Assembly: GCA_045130475.1 (NCBI GenBank)
Contig: JBGUPU010000075.1
Span: 13,271 to 77,270 of the forward strand
DNA: 64,000 nucleotides
Origin: CAG-791 sp045130475
Lineage (GTDB): Bacteria; Bacillota; Clostridia; Lachnospirales; Lachnospiraceae
Reading direction: 5' to 3'
Shown here: piece by piece, positions 16,228 to 26,258 of the stretch
Layout: each line of letters begins with the position of its first letter
How positions within the stretch are numbered: position 1 is the first letter of the stretch
The notes under the pieces: generated by a model
The model's database searches: none
What the model was told of the DNA's origin: nothing
The model's input: the letters and a program-made list of their open reading frames with translations, nothing else
Translations under genes and position numbers: made by a program

Positions 16228-18027
16228 ATGGCAAAGTGGATGGTATACCAGAAAAAAGAGGATTTCCGCGCAATTGCCGGGGCCTGCGGCATTTCTCAGG
16301 TGCTTGCCCGCCTGATCCGCAATCGCGATGTGATCGGCATAGAGCAGACACAGCGTTTCCTGTATGGGAAACTGTCTGATCTCCATGATCCGCGCCTTTT
16401 GCCCGACATGGAAAAAGCGATCGATATCCTGTGCGGAAAAATCCGTGCGGGCGCTTCTGTCCGTGTGATCGGTGATTATGATGTGGACGGGATCTGTGCC
16501 TCTTATATTCTGATGCATACACTCGGTGTGTGCGGAGCAGTTACAGATGTTGTTCTTCCCGACAGGATCCTTGACGGCTACGGTATGAATCCGCAGATGG
16601 CAGAGGAGGCCGCACAGGACGGGGTCGGAGTGATCCTGACCTGTGACAACGGGATCGCGGCCTCGGAGGCTGTCCGTGCCGCAAAGGATGCCGGAATCTG
16701 TGTTGTCGTCACAGACCACCACGAAGTACCCTTTGAAGAAGACGGGGACGGGAAGAGAAGATATTTTCTTCCTCCCGCAGATGCGGTAGTGGACCCGAAA
16801 GTACGCGATCCTCAAAGCGGGGAAGTGGAATATCCTTTCCCGGATATCTGCGGCGCAGTCGTCGCCTGGAAACTCTCCGGGCTGCTTCTGGAGGAGCTTG
16901 CGCCATCTCGAAAGGAAGAGACACTTCTGGCCCTCCTGCCCTTCTGCGCGCTGGCAACGGTCTGCGACGTCATGCCTCTTCTGGACGAGAACCGCATTCT
17001 GGTGCGCGAGGGACTCAGGCGTGCGGCCAATACCTCCAATATCGGACTGAAGAGCCTCCTGATTGTCAACGGTCTGGAAGGGAAACCCCTGAGCACCTAT
17101 CATGCGGGATTCGTGATCGGCCCCTGCCTCAACGCCACCGGGCGCCTGGACAATGCAGAGCGCGCACTGGCCCTTTTTCTGGAAGATGATGCGTCTGAGG
17201 CGCTGCGCAGCGCACAGAAGCTCCGGGAGCTCAATGACAGCCGTAAAAGTCTGACGGAACAGGGAGTCGGGCAGGCACTCGTCCGGATCGGTGAGGATGG
17301 ACTTCTGGGGAAAAGGGTCATGGTCATTTATCTTCCTGACTGTCATGAATCCCTGGCAGGCATCATTGCAGGGAGGATCCGGGAGCGCTTCAGCCGGCCG
17401 GTCTTCGTCCTGACCAGGACAGAACAGGGCCTCGTCAAGGGGTCCGGCAGATCCATCGAAGCCTATGATATGTTTGCCTCTATGACGGCAGTGAAGGACT
17501 GCTTTGTCAAGTTCGGGGGGCATAAAATGGCGGCCGGTCTCACCATGAAAGAGGAGGACATACCGCTCCTGCAGAAGCGTCTCGAGGAAGAGTGCATGCT
17601 GCGGGAGGAGGACCTCACAGATGTACTCCATATCGATATGGAGCTTCCGCCCGCTCTCTGGACGATTCCGATGACCGAAGAGCTCTCTCTCCTCGATCCG
17701 TGCGGCACAGCGAACCCGCGACCTCTGTTTGCCGCCAGAGGAATCCGGCTTCGCAGCCTCCGCGTCATGGGAAAGGGACAAAACGTCCTTCGAATGGAGG
17801 CAGTTGACGCCGAAGGCTCACGCCTCACATTAATCTGGTTCTGCGAGGCTTCCCGCTTTCAGGAGATGACAGCCGCGGCAGCGGGCAGACAAGCCTGGGA
17901 CGCTCTGTATGCGGGAAGGGCGGATCTTGCAGTCAGTGTGGTCTACTATCCCGATATCAATGAGTGGCGGGGCAGAAGATCCCTTCAGTTTGTAGTCAAA
18001 GATATGAAAATACAGCCGGTCATATGA
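16228..18027 (+). CDS. recJ: single-stranded-DNA-specific exonuclease RecJ
   Basis: 5'-3' exonuclease of recombination and mismatch repair. The 599-residue length fits the family. The DHH domain shows VIGDYDVDGICASY (motif I, about residues 79-92), LTCDNGIAASEA (motif II) and TDHHEVP (motif III) with metal-binding Asp and His residues; the following DHHA1 domain ends with GSGRSIEAYDM and KFGGHKMAAGLTM. A C-terminal OB-like region completes it. It opens the long co-directional block that continues to murE and priA. The usual Firmicute neighbours apt and relA are not here. Confidence 0.96.
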   Translation: MAKWMVYQKKEDFRAIAGACGISQVLARLIRNRDVIGIEQTQRFLYGKLSDLHDPRLLPDMEKAIDILCGKIRAGASVRVIGDYDVDGICASYILMHTLGVCGAVTDVVLPDRILDGYGMNPQMAEEAAQDGVGVILTCDNGIAASEAVRAAKDAGICVVVTDHHEVPFEEDGDGKRRYFLPPADAVVDPKVRDPQSGEVEYPFPDICGAVVAWKLSGLLLEELAPSRKEETLLALLPFCALATVCDVMPLLDENRILVREGLRRAANTSNIGLKSLLIVNGLEGKPLSTYHAGFVIGPCLNATGRLDNAERALALFLEDDASEALRSAQKLRELNDSRKSLTEQGVGQALVRIGEDGLLGKRVMVIYLPDCHESLAGIIAGRIRERFSRPVFVLTRTEQGLVKGSGRSIEAYDMFASMTAVKDCFVKFGGHKMAAGLTMKEEDIPLLQKRLEEECMLREEDLTDVLHIDMELPPALWTIPMTEELSLLDPCGTANPRPLFAARGIRLRSLRVMGKGQNVLRMEAVDAEGSRLTLIWFCEASRFQEMTAAAAGRQAWDALYAGRADLAVSVVYYPDINEWRGRRSLQFVVKDMKIQPVI

Positions 18028-18117
18028 GCGGCCGGCGTATATTCTCTCCGCGCTGCCGCTCCTGGGAGCGGCATGGTCGGAAGGGTGAACAATTGTGCCT
18101 GATAAGGAGGCAGTTAT

Positions 18118-19677
18118 ATGAAGATCAGAGAACTTGTAAAGGGATTATCCTGTCATTTCAATACGCTGCGCGGAGAAACTATCTGCGCGGAGAAAGATGC
18201 GGAATCCTTTCTGGAAAGAGAGATCACGATGATCACCAATGATTCCAGAAAGGTTGTTCCCGGCAGTCTGTTTTTCTGTATTGTCGGAGCAAACAGCGAC
18301 GGACATGACTATGCGGGCATGGCCATCGAGAAGGGTGCTTCTGCCCTCGTTGTTCAGAAAGATCTTGTCCTTTGTGCCGAAATGAAGGACGGGGAGAATG
18401 GAGCCGGCAGGGAGGAGATGCCCGCCATCATCCGTGTCGAGGATTCCCGCTTTGCCATGGCTGCGATCTCCGCGGCCTTTTACGGACACCCGGCAGAGGA
18501 GATGAAGGTCATCGGCATTACAGGGACCAAGGGTAAGACCACCACTACTTACATGGTGCGGTCGATCCTGGAGGCGGCAGGGATCCGTACCGGCCTGGTG
18601 GGAACCATTGAGACTTTATATGATAAAGCCTCCGGAGAGGAAGTAAGGATCCCTTCCGCCAACACGACACCGGAGTCCATCGTCCTTCAGAAGCTCTTCC
18701 GCGATATGGCAGACAGCGGCGTGCAGGCAGTCGTAATGGAGGTTTCCTCACAGGCCCTGATGCTGCACCGGACTGCCGGCTTTGTATTTGACCTGGGTAT
18801 TTTTACAAACCTTTCGGCAGACCATATCGGCCCCAACGAGCACAGGGATTTCGAGGACTATCTTCATTGCAAGAGTCTTTTGTTCAGACAGTGCCGGACG
18901 GGCATTTTCAATGGAGACGACCAGTATCTGGGCAGAATCCTTGAAGGACACACCTGCCAGGTTGAGACATTCGGTCTTGGGGAGGGCAATGATCTGCGTG
19001 CGGAAAATATTGAGCTGATCCACACGCCCGGTGAACTGGGGATCGCTTTTGATACCAGCGGTGTCCTCTCTCTTCACGCACATGTTCCGGCACCGGGAAG
19101 CTTCAGCGTGCACAATGCCCTCTGTGCCATTGCAGTCTGCAGACATTTCGATGTCTCTCAGGACAATATCTGCAAGGCCCTGGGGCAGATCCACGTACGC
19201 GGCAGGATCGAGATGGTGAAGGTGAGTGACTCCTTCACGCTGATGATCGACTATGCCCACAATGCGATGGCTCTCGAGAGTCTGCTCAGGACACTGCGCG
19301 AATATGATCCCGGCAGACTGGTATGCGTATTCGGATGCGGCGGAAACCGCTCCCGGGACCGCCGTTTTGAGATGGGAGAAGTCAGCGGCCGTCTCGCCGA
19401 TTTTACGATCATTACTTCCGATAATCCCCGCTTTGAAGAGCCCATGGATATCATCGCGGACATCGTAACCGGCATTGAGCCGACCGGCGGAAAATATATC
19501 AAGATCCCGGACCGCAAAGAAGCGATCCGCTATGCCATTGAAAACGGACAGCCCGGCGATATCATTGTCCTTGCCGGCAAAGGGCATGAGGATTACCAGG
19601 AGATCAAAGGGAAAAAATATCCCATGGACGAGCGCGTCCTGATCCGAGAAGTCCTCGAGGAAGCCGGACGATCCTGA
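18118..19677 (+). CDS. murE: UDP-N-acetylmuramoyl-tripeptide synthetase MurE (probable meso-diaminopimelate type)
   Basis: Adds the third amino acid to UDP-MurNAc-L-Ala-D-Glu in peptidoglycan synthesis. The 519 residues show the three Mur ligase domains: N-terminal UDP-binding (NDSRKVVPGSLFF), central ATPase with GITGTKGKTTTTY (P-loop, 133-145), NTTPES, the carbamylated lysine in YLHCKSLLF (Lys252), and a C-terminal domain with TSDNPRFEEP (434-443). DNPR is the motif of diaminopimelate-adding enzymes, whereas lysine-adding ones vary here. AAGGAGG lies seven bases before the ATG, and a GCCGCTC/GAGCGGC hairpin lies in the gap after recJ. No other mur genes are adjacent, which is unusual for murE. 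Confidence 0.94.
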   Translation: MKIRELVKGLSCHFNTLRGETICAEKDAESFLEREITMITNDSRKVVPGSLFFCIVGANSDGHDYAGMAIEKGASALVVQKDLVLCAEMKDGENGAGREEMPAIIRVEDSRFAMAAISAAFYGHPAEEMKVIGITGTKGKTTTTYMVRSILEAAGIRTGLVGTIETLYDKASGEEVRIPSANTTPESIVLQKLFRDMADSGVQAVVMEVSSQALMLHRTAGFVFDLGIFTNLSADHIGPNEHRDFEDYLHCKSLLFRQCRTGIFNGDDQYLGRILEGHTCQVETFGLGEGNDLRAENIELIHTPGELGIAFDTSGVLSLHAHVPAPGSFSVHNALCAIAVCRHFDVSQDNICKALGQIHVRGRIEMVKVSDSFTLMIDYAHNAMALESLLRTLREYDPGRLVCVFGCGGNRSRDRRFEMGEVSGRLADFTIITSDNPRFEEPMDIIADIVTGIEPTGGKYIKIPDRKEAIRYAIENGQPGDIIVLAGKGHEDYQEIKGKKYPMDERVLIREVLEEAGRS

Positions 19678-19777
19678 AGATAATGAATGCACCCTTGCAG
19701 GCGCTTTGCTGCTGTGGGAAATCCGGGACTGGAGCGGAAGGAACAGTTTTGCTGTACGGGAGACGGAGGGTTTTTGC

Positions 19778-22060
19778 TTGGGAAAATATGCACAGGTAAT
19801 CATCGATATTTCCCGGAGAGGACTGGACAGGCCCTTTAGCTACCGGATTCCTGCCGATCTGCAGGACAGCGTGCACGCGGGCAGTATTGTCATGGTACCC
19901 TTCGGGGCGGGCAATACCCTGCGCAGGGGATATGTCGTAGGCTTTGCCGACCGGCCGGATGTGGCGGCGGATAAACTGAAAGACATCGCACTGACGGTGG
20001 AGCCTTCGCGAGGCTATTCCATGGAGGATGACAGCGAGTTTTACCTTCGCCTTGCCGCATGGATGAAAAACCGCTATGGTTCCACAATGGCAACGGCGAT
20101 GCGCACGGTGCTTGCCTCCCGCAGGCCGGGAAAGGTCAAAGAACACAGGCAGATCCGGCTGCTGCTCTCAAGAGCAGAGGGAGAGGAGCAGCTGCAGAAA
20201 TATGTCAAAAAGCACCAGACTGCCAGGGCCAGGCTCCTCAGGGAACTTCTCGAGGTTCCGGAACTGCCGTGGACCCTTGTGACCTCGAGACTTCATGTGG
20301 CTTCTGATACGGTCAATGCCATGAAGTGCGCCGGAGTCATAGAGGTGGTCACTGTGCAGGAACTGCGGAACCCCGTGAATGTCTCGCCCAGCGCCCGGAC
20401 GGGCATGCAGCTGAGCGCGGAGCAGAAACAGATCGTGGACAGCGTGGTTTCCGACTTCGAATCCCTGCAGCCGGGGCGGACATCTGTCAGTCTGATCCAC
20501 GGCGTCACGGGAAGCGGGAAGACGGAAGTTTATATTTCCATCATCAGGGAAATCTGTGCCCGCGGCAGACAGGCGATCATGCTGATCCCTGAGATCTCCC
20601 TCTCTTTCCAGACCCTCATGCGTTTCTACAGCCATTTCGGAGACCGTGTGAGTGTGGTCAATTCCTCTCTCTCCGATGCGGAGCGGGCGGATCAGTGGGA
20701 GAGGGCCCGCCGCGGCGAGATCGATGTGATCATCGGTCCGCGCAGCGCGCTTTTTACACCCTTTTCAAAGCCCGGCGTGATCGTGATCGATGAGGAACAT
20801 GAGCGCAGCTACAAAAATGAATCCATGCCCAAATACCAGACCAGAGAGGTGGCGGAAGAAATTGCCGGAATGCACGGCGCAGTGCTGGTACTCGGCTCGG
20901 CCACCCCTTCCCTGGAGTCATACTGGAGAGCGCAGCACGGTGAGATCCGTCTGTTCCGGCTCAGCAAGAGGCTGACCGGCGGAACTCTTCCTTCTGTGGA
21001 AACTGTGGATATGCGGGAAGAACTCAGGCAGGGCAATAAATCCATGCTCTCCAGAAGCCTTCACCGCAAAATAGAGGATCGTCTGCGCAAGGGTCAGCAG
21101 AGCATGCTCTTCATCAACCGGCGGGGATTTGCAGGCTTTGTCTCCTGCAGAAGCTGCGGCTATGTGGCCAAATGTCCTCATTGTGACGTGTCTTTGTCTC
21201 TTCACGGAAACGGCAGGCTGGTCTGTCATTACTGTGGATATGAGAGACCGTCTTTCCGCAGCTGCCCGGAGTGCGGTTCAAGGTATGTCCTTGCCATGCG
21301 GGCAGGAACCGAAAAAATTGAAGAATCCCTTCGGGAGATCTTCCCCCAGGCCCGGATCCTGCGTATGGATGCGGATACGACCCGGCGCAAGGGAAGTTAT
21401 GAGAAGATTCTCTCCGCATTTTCCTCCGAAGAGGCAGATATCCTTCTGGGGACCCAGATGATCGTCAAGGGACATGATTTTCCTTCTGTCACACTGGTCG
21501 GAATCCTTATGGCAGACCTGTCCCTGTACGGAGACGATTACCGCGCCGCAGAGCGGACTTTCCAACTGTTGACCCAGGCTGCGGGACGCGCCGGAAGGGG
21601 CAGCGAAGCCGGAGATGTCGTGATCCAGACCTATCAGCCGGAACATTACGCGATCCGCCACGCGGCCGGACAGGACTACGAGGGCTTTTACGAGGAGGAA
21701 TCAGCTTATCGAAAGCTTCTTCGCTATCCGCCTGCGGCACATATGATGGCCATACAGGTTCAGTCGGAAGAAGAAGAGGCAGCCCTGCGGGCTGCGAATG
21801 CCCTGCGCATGCGGCTCATGGAGACAGGAGCTCTGCAGGACGCCGGCCGGATCCAGGTGATCGGGCCTTCCACCGGATCCATGAAGAAGCTCCGGGACCT
21901 CTTCCGCTTTGTGATATACATAAAAGCGGAAAAATATGATACACTGATTGTCTGTAAAGATTTTATAGAAGCAATGGAGACCCGGGAGCGGCGGTCGGCA
22001 TCTATGCTCTTCCGACATGTGGAAATACAGTTTGACTTTGATCCGATCAATCCGTTCTGA
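19778..22060 (+). CDS. priA: primosomal replication-restart helicase PriA
   Basis: Rebinds collapsed replication forks and reloads the replicative helicase. The 760-residue product has an N-terminal 3'BD domain (YAQVIIDISRRGLDRPFSY), Walker A HGVTGSGKTEVY, DEEH box VIDEEHERSYKNES, a cysteine-rich zinc region with paired CxxC motifs (CRSCGY, CPHC, CHYCGY, CPECGS) and a helicase C-terminal QMIVKGHDFPSVTLV with QAAGRAGRG. I selected a TTG start followed by GKYAQVIID because GGAGGG is seven bases upstream and the protein then begins where homologues do. The 24-codon in-frame extension upstream looks non-coding. It starts about 100 bases after murE. Confidence 0.95.
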   Translation: MGKYAQVIIDISRRGLDRPFSYRIPADLQDSVHAGSIVMVPFGAGNTLRRGYVVGFADRPDVAADKLKDIALTVEPSRGYSMEDDSEFYLRLAAWMKNRYGSTMATAMRTVLASRRPGKVKEHRQIRLLLSRAEGEEQLQKYVKKHQTARARLLRELLEVPELPWTLVTSRLHVASDTVNAMKCAGVIEVVTVQELRNPVNVSPSARTGMQLSAEQKQIVDSVVSDFESLQPGRTSVSLIHGVTGSGKTEVYISIIREICARGRQAIMLIPEISLSFQTLMRFYSHFGDRVSVVNSSLSDAERADQWERARRGEIDVIIGPRSALFTPFSKPGVIVIDEEHERSYKNESMPKYQTREVAEEIAGMHGAVLVLGSATPSLESYWRAQHGEIRLFRLSKRLTGGTLPSVETVDMREELRQGNKSMLSRSLHRKIEDRLRKGQQSMLFINRRGFAGFVSCRSCGYVAKCPHCDVSLSLHGNGRLVCHYCGYERPSFRSCPECGSRYVLAMRAGTEKIEESLREIFPQARILRMDADTTRRKGSYEKILSAFSSEEADILLGTQMIVKGHDFPSVTLVGILMADLSLYGDDYRAAERTFQLLTQAAGRAGRGSEAGDVVIQTYQPEHYAIRHAAGQDYEGFYEEESAYRKLLRYPPAAHMMAIQVQSEEEEAALRAANALRMRLMETGALQDAGRIQVIGPSTGSMKKLRDLFRFVIYIKAEKYDTLIVCKDFIEAMETRERRSASMLFRHVEIQFDFDPINPF

Positions 22061-22155
22061 GAAAGAGCAGGCTGATCCCGGAAAATACATCTCTTTACCC
22101 GGCCTCGCTGATCAAAGAGACCGGCACTGGAAATGCGAATATAGAAAGGAACAAT

Positions 22156-22683
22156 ATGGCACTGCGTACGATCAGAGAGATGGGCGACCCTGTCCTCGGT
22201 AAAAAAGCAAAAGTAATCAAGGAAGTCACACCCCGCATCAGGACTCTCGCGGAGGATATGCTCGAGACAATGTATGAGACCGGCGGAGTCGGCCTGGCTG
22301 CCCCCCAGGTGGGCATTCTGAAAAGGCTCGTCGTCATCGATGTGACTGAGGAACAGGACGAACCTCTGACAATGGTCAATCCCGAGATCGTTGAACAGGA
22401 CGGAGAGCAGACAGGCTACGAAGGCTGTCTGTCTGTCCCCGGAAAGGTCGGCGAAGTGACCCGCCCCAATCGGGTCGTAGTGCGCTACAACGATCTGGAT
22501 ATGAATGAGTGGGAGCTGGAGGCGGAGGAGTTCCTCGCCCGCGCGATCTGCCACGAACTCGATCATCTGGACGGCCATCTCTATGTTGAGAAGGTCAACG
22601 GTGAACTCCTTGATGCTTCTGAACTGCAGTCGGCTGAAGAGGACGAAGAAGGGCAGACTCCTGAGGAAACGCCTGCTGAATAA
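22156..22683 (+). CDS. def: peptide deformylase
   Basis: Removes the formyl group from the initiator methionine of new proteins. In 175 residues all three metal-site motifs are intact: GVGLAAPQVG (45-53), EGCLSVPG with Cys91, and HELDHLDG with His133, Glu134 and His137. The C-terminal ~20 residues are an acidic Glu/Pro tail beyond the core. It precedes fmt by 24 bases, so the enzymes that add and remove the formyl group are encoded side by side. Confidence 0.97.
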   Translation: MALRTIREMGDPVLGKKAKVIKEVTPRIRTLAEDMLETMYETGGVGLAAPQVGILKRLVVIDVTEEQDEPLTMVNPEIVEQDGEQTGYEGCLSVPGKVGEVTRPNRVVVRYNDLDMNEWELEAEEFLARAICHELDHLDGHLYVEKVNGELLDASELQSAEEDEEGQTPEETPAE

Positions 22684-22707
22684 GGAGAAGGGTAGGGAGG
22701 TATCAGA

Positions 22708-23652
22708 TTGAAGATTATTTTTATGGGAACTCCTGATTTTGCCGTCTGTGCACTGGATGCTCTGTGCAGGAGCGGACAGGAGGTCATTCTCGCGGTCACC
22801 CAGCCGGACAGGCAGAAAGGACGCGGCCGAAAAGTGATCCAGACACCCGTTAAGATCTGTGCGGAAAAATGGGGTCTTCCTGTTTTTCAGCCTGCCCGGA
22901 TCAGAGAGAGGGAGGCCGTTGACCGGATCCGCTCTCTTGTCCCGGACTTGATCGTAGTTGCGGCGTTTGGACAGATCCTGCCGCAGGAACTTCTGGATAT
23001 TCCCCGTTTTGGCTGTGTCAATATCCATGCCTCTCTCCTGCCGAAGCTGCGGGGCGCAGCTCCGATCCAGTGGTCGGTTATTAACGGTGATCCCGAGAGC
23101 GGGATCACTTTGATGCAGATGGATGCCGGACTGGATACCGGAGATATTCTCTTCCAGGAGAGTGTCCCGATCGGGCCCGGAGAGACCGGCGAAAGTCTCT
23201 ATGAGAAACTTGCGAAGCTGGGCGGTGAGATGATCGTGAAGTATCTTCCCGCAATCGAGGCAGGAGAGCTTCATCCTGTACATCAGGATGACAGCCTTTC
23301 AAGCTATGCTCCCATGCTCCGCAAAGAAATGGGAGAGATTGACTGGACAATGCCGGCGGCGCAGATCGAACAGCGTATGCGGGGCATGCTTCCGTGGCCG
23401 GGTGCCTATACCACTCTCGACGGACACACATTTAAGATCTGGAGCGCCGAAGTCCGCCCTGCAGACAATGTGCCTGCAGACCTTGTCCCGGGGACAGTTT
23501 TCTATACAGATAAAAAGTCGATCTGTGTGGCTGCCGGCCAGGGTGCGCTCGCGCTTCTTGAAATCCAGGCGGAGGGCAAAAAACGTATGGCAGCAGATGC
23601 TTTTCTGCGCGGAACAAAGATTCCCCGGGGAACCGTCCTGGGCAGATCATAA
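22708..23652 (+). CDS. fmt: methionyl-tRNA formyltransferase
   Basis: Formylates initiator Met-tRNA with 10-formyl-tetrahydrofolate. The 314-residue length is normal. FMGTPDFAV opens the N-terminal domain, and INIHASLLPKLRGAAPIQW-like VNIHASLLPKLRGAAPIQ followed by GITLMQMDAGLDTGDIL holds the catalytic Asn/His/Asp set. The C-terminal OB domain includes RGMLPWPGAYT. The start is a TTG with GGGAGG seven to eight bases upstream, right behind def. The 220 bases after it contain an imperfect CAGATT/AATCTG repeat and a CATAAT element that may serve the next gene. Confidence 0.97.
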   Translation: MKIIFMGTPDFAVCALDALCRSGQEVILAVTQPDRQKGRGRKVIQTPVKICAEKWGLPVFQPARIREREAVDRIRSLVPDLIVVAAFGQILPQELLDIPRFGCVNIHASLLPKLRGAAPIQWSVINGDPESGITLMQMDAGLDTGDILFQESVPIGPGETGESLYEKLAKLGGEMIVKYLPAIEAGELHPVHQDDSLSSYAPMLRKEMGEIDWTMPAAQIEQRMRGMLPWPGAYTTLDGHTFKIWSAEVRPADNVPADLVPGTVFYTDKKSICVAAGQGALALLEIQAEGKKRMAADAFLRGTKIPRGTVLGRS

Positions 23653-23875
23653 TCCATCCGATCTGTCAATGCATCCTGCAGCAGATCTGTTCCGGCTCAC
23701 CTTTATAGAATATTTATTTTGCGTCAACAGATTTGTAACAATCTGTCTGCATAATATTTAGAGCAGTGAACAAAACCGGACCGTTTCCGGATCCTGCCGC
23801 GGCTTTTTTTAGACCCGGCGGGTTCAGCTGCTGGATTTATGTCATCATATATACAGGAAAAAGGAGGCCTCGTTT

Positions 23876-24595
23876 ATGTATTACGGCGGCTATGGAATGT
23901 ACAATGGTTTTTACAGCGCATCCTACCTGCTGGTCATTGTCGGCGCAGTTCTGTGCCTTCTGGCCAGTGCGCGCGTCAAGTCCACCTACAGGAAGTACGC
24001 GAAGGTCAGGAGCGCCAGCGGTATGACAGGCGCGCAGGCGGCGGAAATGATCCTACGCAGGAACGGAGTACTGGGTGTGACGGTGCAGCATGTGGCAGGT
24101 GAACTCACGGATCATTATGATCCCGCCCGCGGTGTCGTCAATCTTTCCGATGCAACCTACAACTCTACATCGGTGGCAGCGATCGGCGTGGCAGCCCATG
24201 AGTGCGGCCATGTCATGCAGCATGAGACAGGATATCTTCCCTTAAAGATCAGGACTGCGCTGGTTCCCGTCGCCAATATCGGAAGCAATATCGGCATCTG
24301 GATCGTGATGCTCGGAGTGATCCTGGGACTGAATGATACGCTTGCCATGATCGGCGTCTATCTGTTCTCCTTCGGCGTTCTCTTTCAGCTTGTGACGCTT
24401 CCCGTTGAGTTTAATGCTTCGAGGCGCGCGCTGGCAATGCTGCAGGATTACGGAATGCTCGGACAGACTGAGCTGCAGGGCAGCAAATCTGTGCTTTCGG
24501 CGGCGGCAATGACCTATGTTGCCTCTGCGGCTGCCTCTGTGCTGCAGCTTCTGCGTCTTCTGATGATCGTCAATAACGGACGTCGCCGCAGATGA
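23876..24595 (+). CDS. membrane zinc metallopeptidase, YugP family
   Basis: The 239-residue protein matches the putative neutral zinc metallopeptidase family (Zn_peptidase_2). It has an N-terminal helix (residues about 18-32), the zinc motif HECGH (108-112) followed by VMQHETGYLPLKIR, then two to three helices in the C-terminal half. Its substrates are not known. Homologues commonly sit between fmt and rsmB in Clostridia. AAAAGGAGG precedes the ATG, and its stop overlaps the rsmB start as ATGA, so translation is probably coupled. Confidence 0.88.
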   Translation: MYYGGYGMYNGFYSASYLLVIVGAVLCLLASARVKSTYRKYAKVRSASGMTGAQAAEMILRRNGVLGVTVQHVAGELTDHYDPARGVVNLSDATYNSTSVAAIGVAAHECGHVMQHETGYLPLKIRTALVPVANIGSNIGIWIVMLGVILGLNDTLAMIGVYLFSFGVLFQLVTLPVEFNASRRALAMLQDYGMLGQTELQGSKSVLSAAAMTYVASAAASVLQLLRLLMIVNNGRRRR

Positions 24596-26160
24596 AGCAG
24601 GAGGAAAACGGTATCAGCGACAATAACAGCATAGAAAAAAAACAGGGCGCGAATGCGCAGAAAAGGCGGACAAGTACCGGCGGGCCGGCCCGGAAGAAAC
24701 CGGGCGTCAGCCGCAGCTCCGCACATACAACCGAAAAAGGAAGGGCATTGAAGGACGAGAGAGAAGCAGTCCTGCTTGCCCTTCTTTCGCATGAGAAAAA
24801 CGATACATTCAGCAATGTCCTGGTCAGAAAAACGCTCGATGACTGTGCGGATATGAGCACAGCGGAAAAGGCCTTTATCAAACGTCTTCTGGAAGGCGTC
24901 ATAGAAAGAAAGACTGAGCTGGATGCCAGGATCGCACACTTTACAGGCCGTTCGGTCACAAGGCTCCATCCTGCCGTGCACCAGATCCTCCGGATGGGCA
25001 TTTATCAGATCTATTACATGGATTCAGTACCGGACAGCGCTGTCTGCAACGAGGCTGTCAGACTGGCAAAGCGTCATGGCCCCGCCAGACTGTCCGGCTT
25101 TGTCAACGGCGTCCTCCGAAATGCGGCAAGAGAAGCCGCCTCGGACAAAGAAGGCGTCGATGCCTTCTTTTCCAAGAGGGGCGCAGGTACAAAAAGGGAC
25201 AGAGAAAACACCGATGTTCAGGTGCAGGCCATGAGCCTCAGGCACTCCATGCCGCAGTGGCTGGTCCGGATGTGGACGGACCAGCTGGGAGCGGAAGAGA
25301 CGGAGAAGCTCCTGGATGCACTGATGGAGATCCGGCCTGTCTCGATCCGCCTGAGCGGACGCCTTTCCGGGGAAGAGCGGGAGGACCTGCTGGCGCAGCT
25401 GCGTGCCGCGGGTGTCGTGATCGAGGAGGGAAGGTGGCTTGCGGACTGCCGGCATCTTCGCAGGACCTCTGATCTGCGCAGGCTTCCGGGTTTTTCCGAA
25501 GGTCTGTGGACAGTACAGGACGAAAGCTCCATGCTGGCTGTTGAGGCCGCTGGCCTGACAGGAGGAGAGACTGTCCTTGATCTGTGCGCTGCACCGGGCG
25601 GAAAGAGCTTTTTCGCGGCGGAGCGGCTGTATACTTTGAATAAAGACGGCGGCAGGGCAGGAGAAGTATTTTCCTATGACCTCACCTCCCGCAAGACGGA
25701 TCTGATCCGGCAGGGGGCAGAGCGCCTGGGTCTGGACAACATACATGCTGCCGAGAGGGATGCAAGGATCTTTTTTCCCGAAGATGAAGAAAAGGCGGAT
25801 GTGGTCCTGTGCGACCTTCCCTGTTCCGGACTGGGCGTCATCGGAAAAAAACGGGACATCAAGTACAGGGCGAGCCTGGAAGGGCTCGAATCCCTTCAGC
25901 AGCTGCAGCGCCGGATCCTGGCCAATGCAGTGCGTTATCTGAAAAAAGACGGCATACTCATCTACAGTACCTGTACGATCAATCGTGCAGAGAACGAAGA
26001 GAATGCGGACTGGATCGGGCAGGAGCTGGGCCTGCAGCCTGAAGATCTGACGGCTTATCTGCCGGACAAGATCCCGGGGATCCATGGAAACAGGATCCAG
26101 TTGCTGCCTCATGTGCACGGCACGGACGGATTTTTCATTTCCAGGTTCAGAAAAACCTGA
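24592..26160 (+). CDS. rsmB: 16S rRNA m5C967 methyltransferase RsmB (Sun)
   Basis: Methylates C967 of 16S rRNA with S-adenosylmethionine. The 522-residue chain has a basic, low-complexity extension of about 55 residues, then a NusB-like RNA-binding domain (to about 200), then the methyltransferase. Motifs are DLCAAPGGKSFFAAERL (SAM site), CDLPCSGLGVIGKKRDI (the Cys of motif IV) and IYSTCTINRAENEENA (the catalytic Cys of motif VI). The N-terminal extension is longer than usual and rich in Lys, Arg, Gly and Ser. It overlaps the YugP-type gene by four bases. Confidence 0.96.
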   Translation: MKQEENGISDNNSIEKKQGANAQKRRTSTGGPARKKPGVSRSSAHTTEKGRALKDEREAVLLALLSHEKNDTFSNVLVRKTLDDCADMSTAEKAFIKRLLEGVIERKTELDARIAHFTGRSVTRLHPAVHQILRMGIYQIYYMDSVPDSAVCNEAVRLAKRHGPARLSGFVNGVLRNAAREAASDKEGVDAFFSKRGAGTKRDRENTDVQVQAMSLRHSMPQWLVRMWTDQLGAEETEKLLDALMEIRPVSIRLSGRLSGEEREDLLAQLRAAGVVIEEGRWLADCRHLRRTSDLRRLPGFSEGLWTVQDESSMLAVEAAGLTGGETVLDLCAAPGGKSFFAAERLYTLNKDGGRAGEVFSYDLTSRKTDLIRQGAERLGLDNIHAAERDARIFFPEDEEKADVVLCDLPCSGLGVIGKKRDIKYRASLEGLESLQQLQRRILANAVRYLKKDGILIYSTCTINRAENEENADWIGQELGLQPEDLTAYLPDKIPGIHGNRIQLLPHVHGTDGFFISRFRKT

Positions 26161-26258
26161 AGGTCCCGCTGTGCCGATCAGAGCACGGCTTTCCCGCCGG
26201 GGAAAAAGAAGTGTGAACGGGAGCGGACAAAGCCCCGCACAGGACAGGAATGATGTAA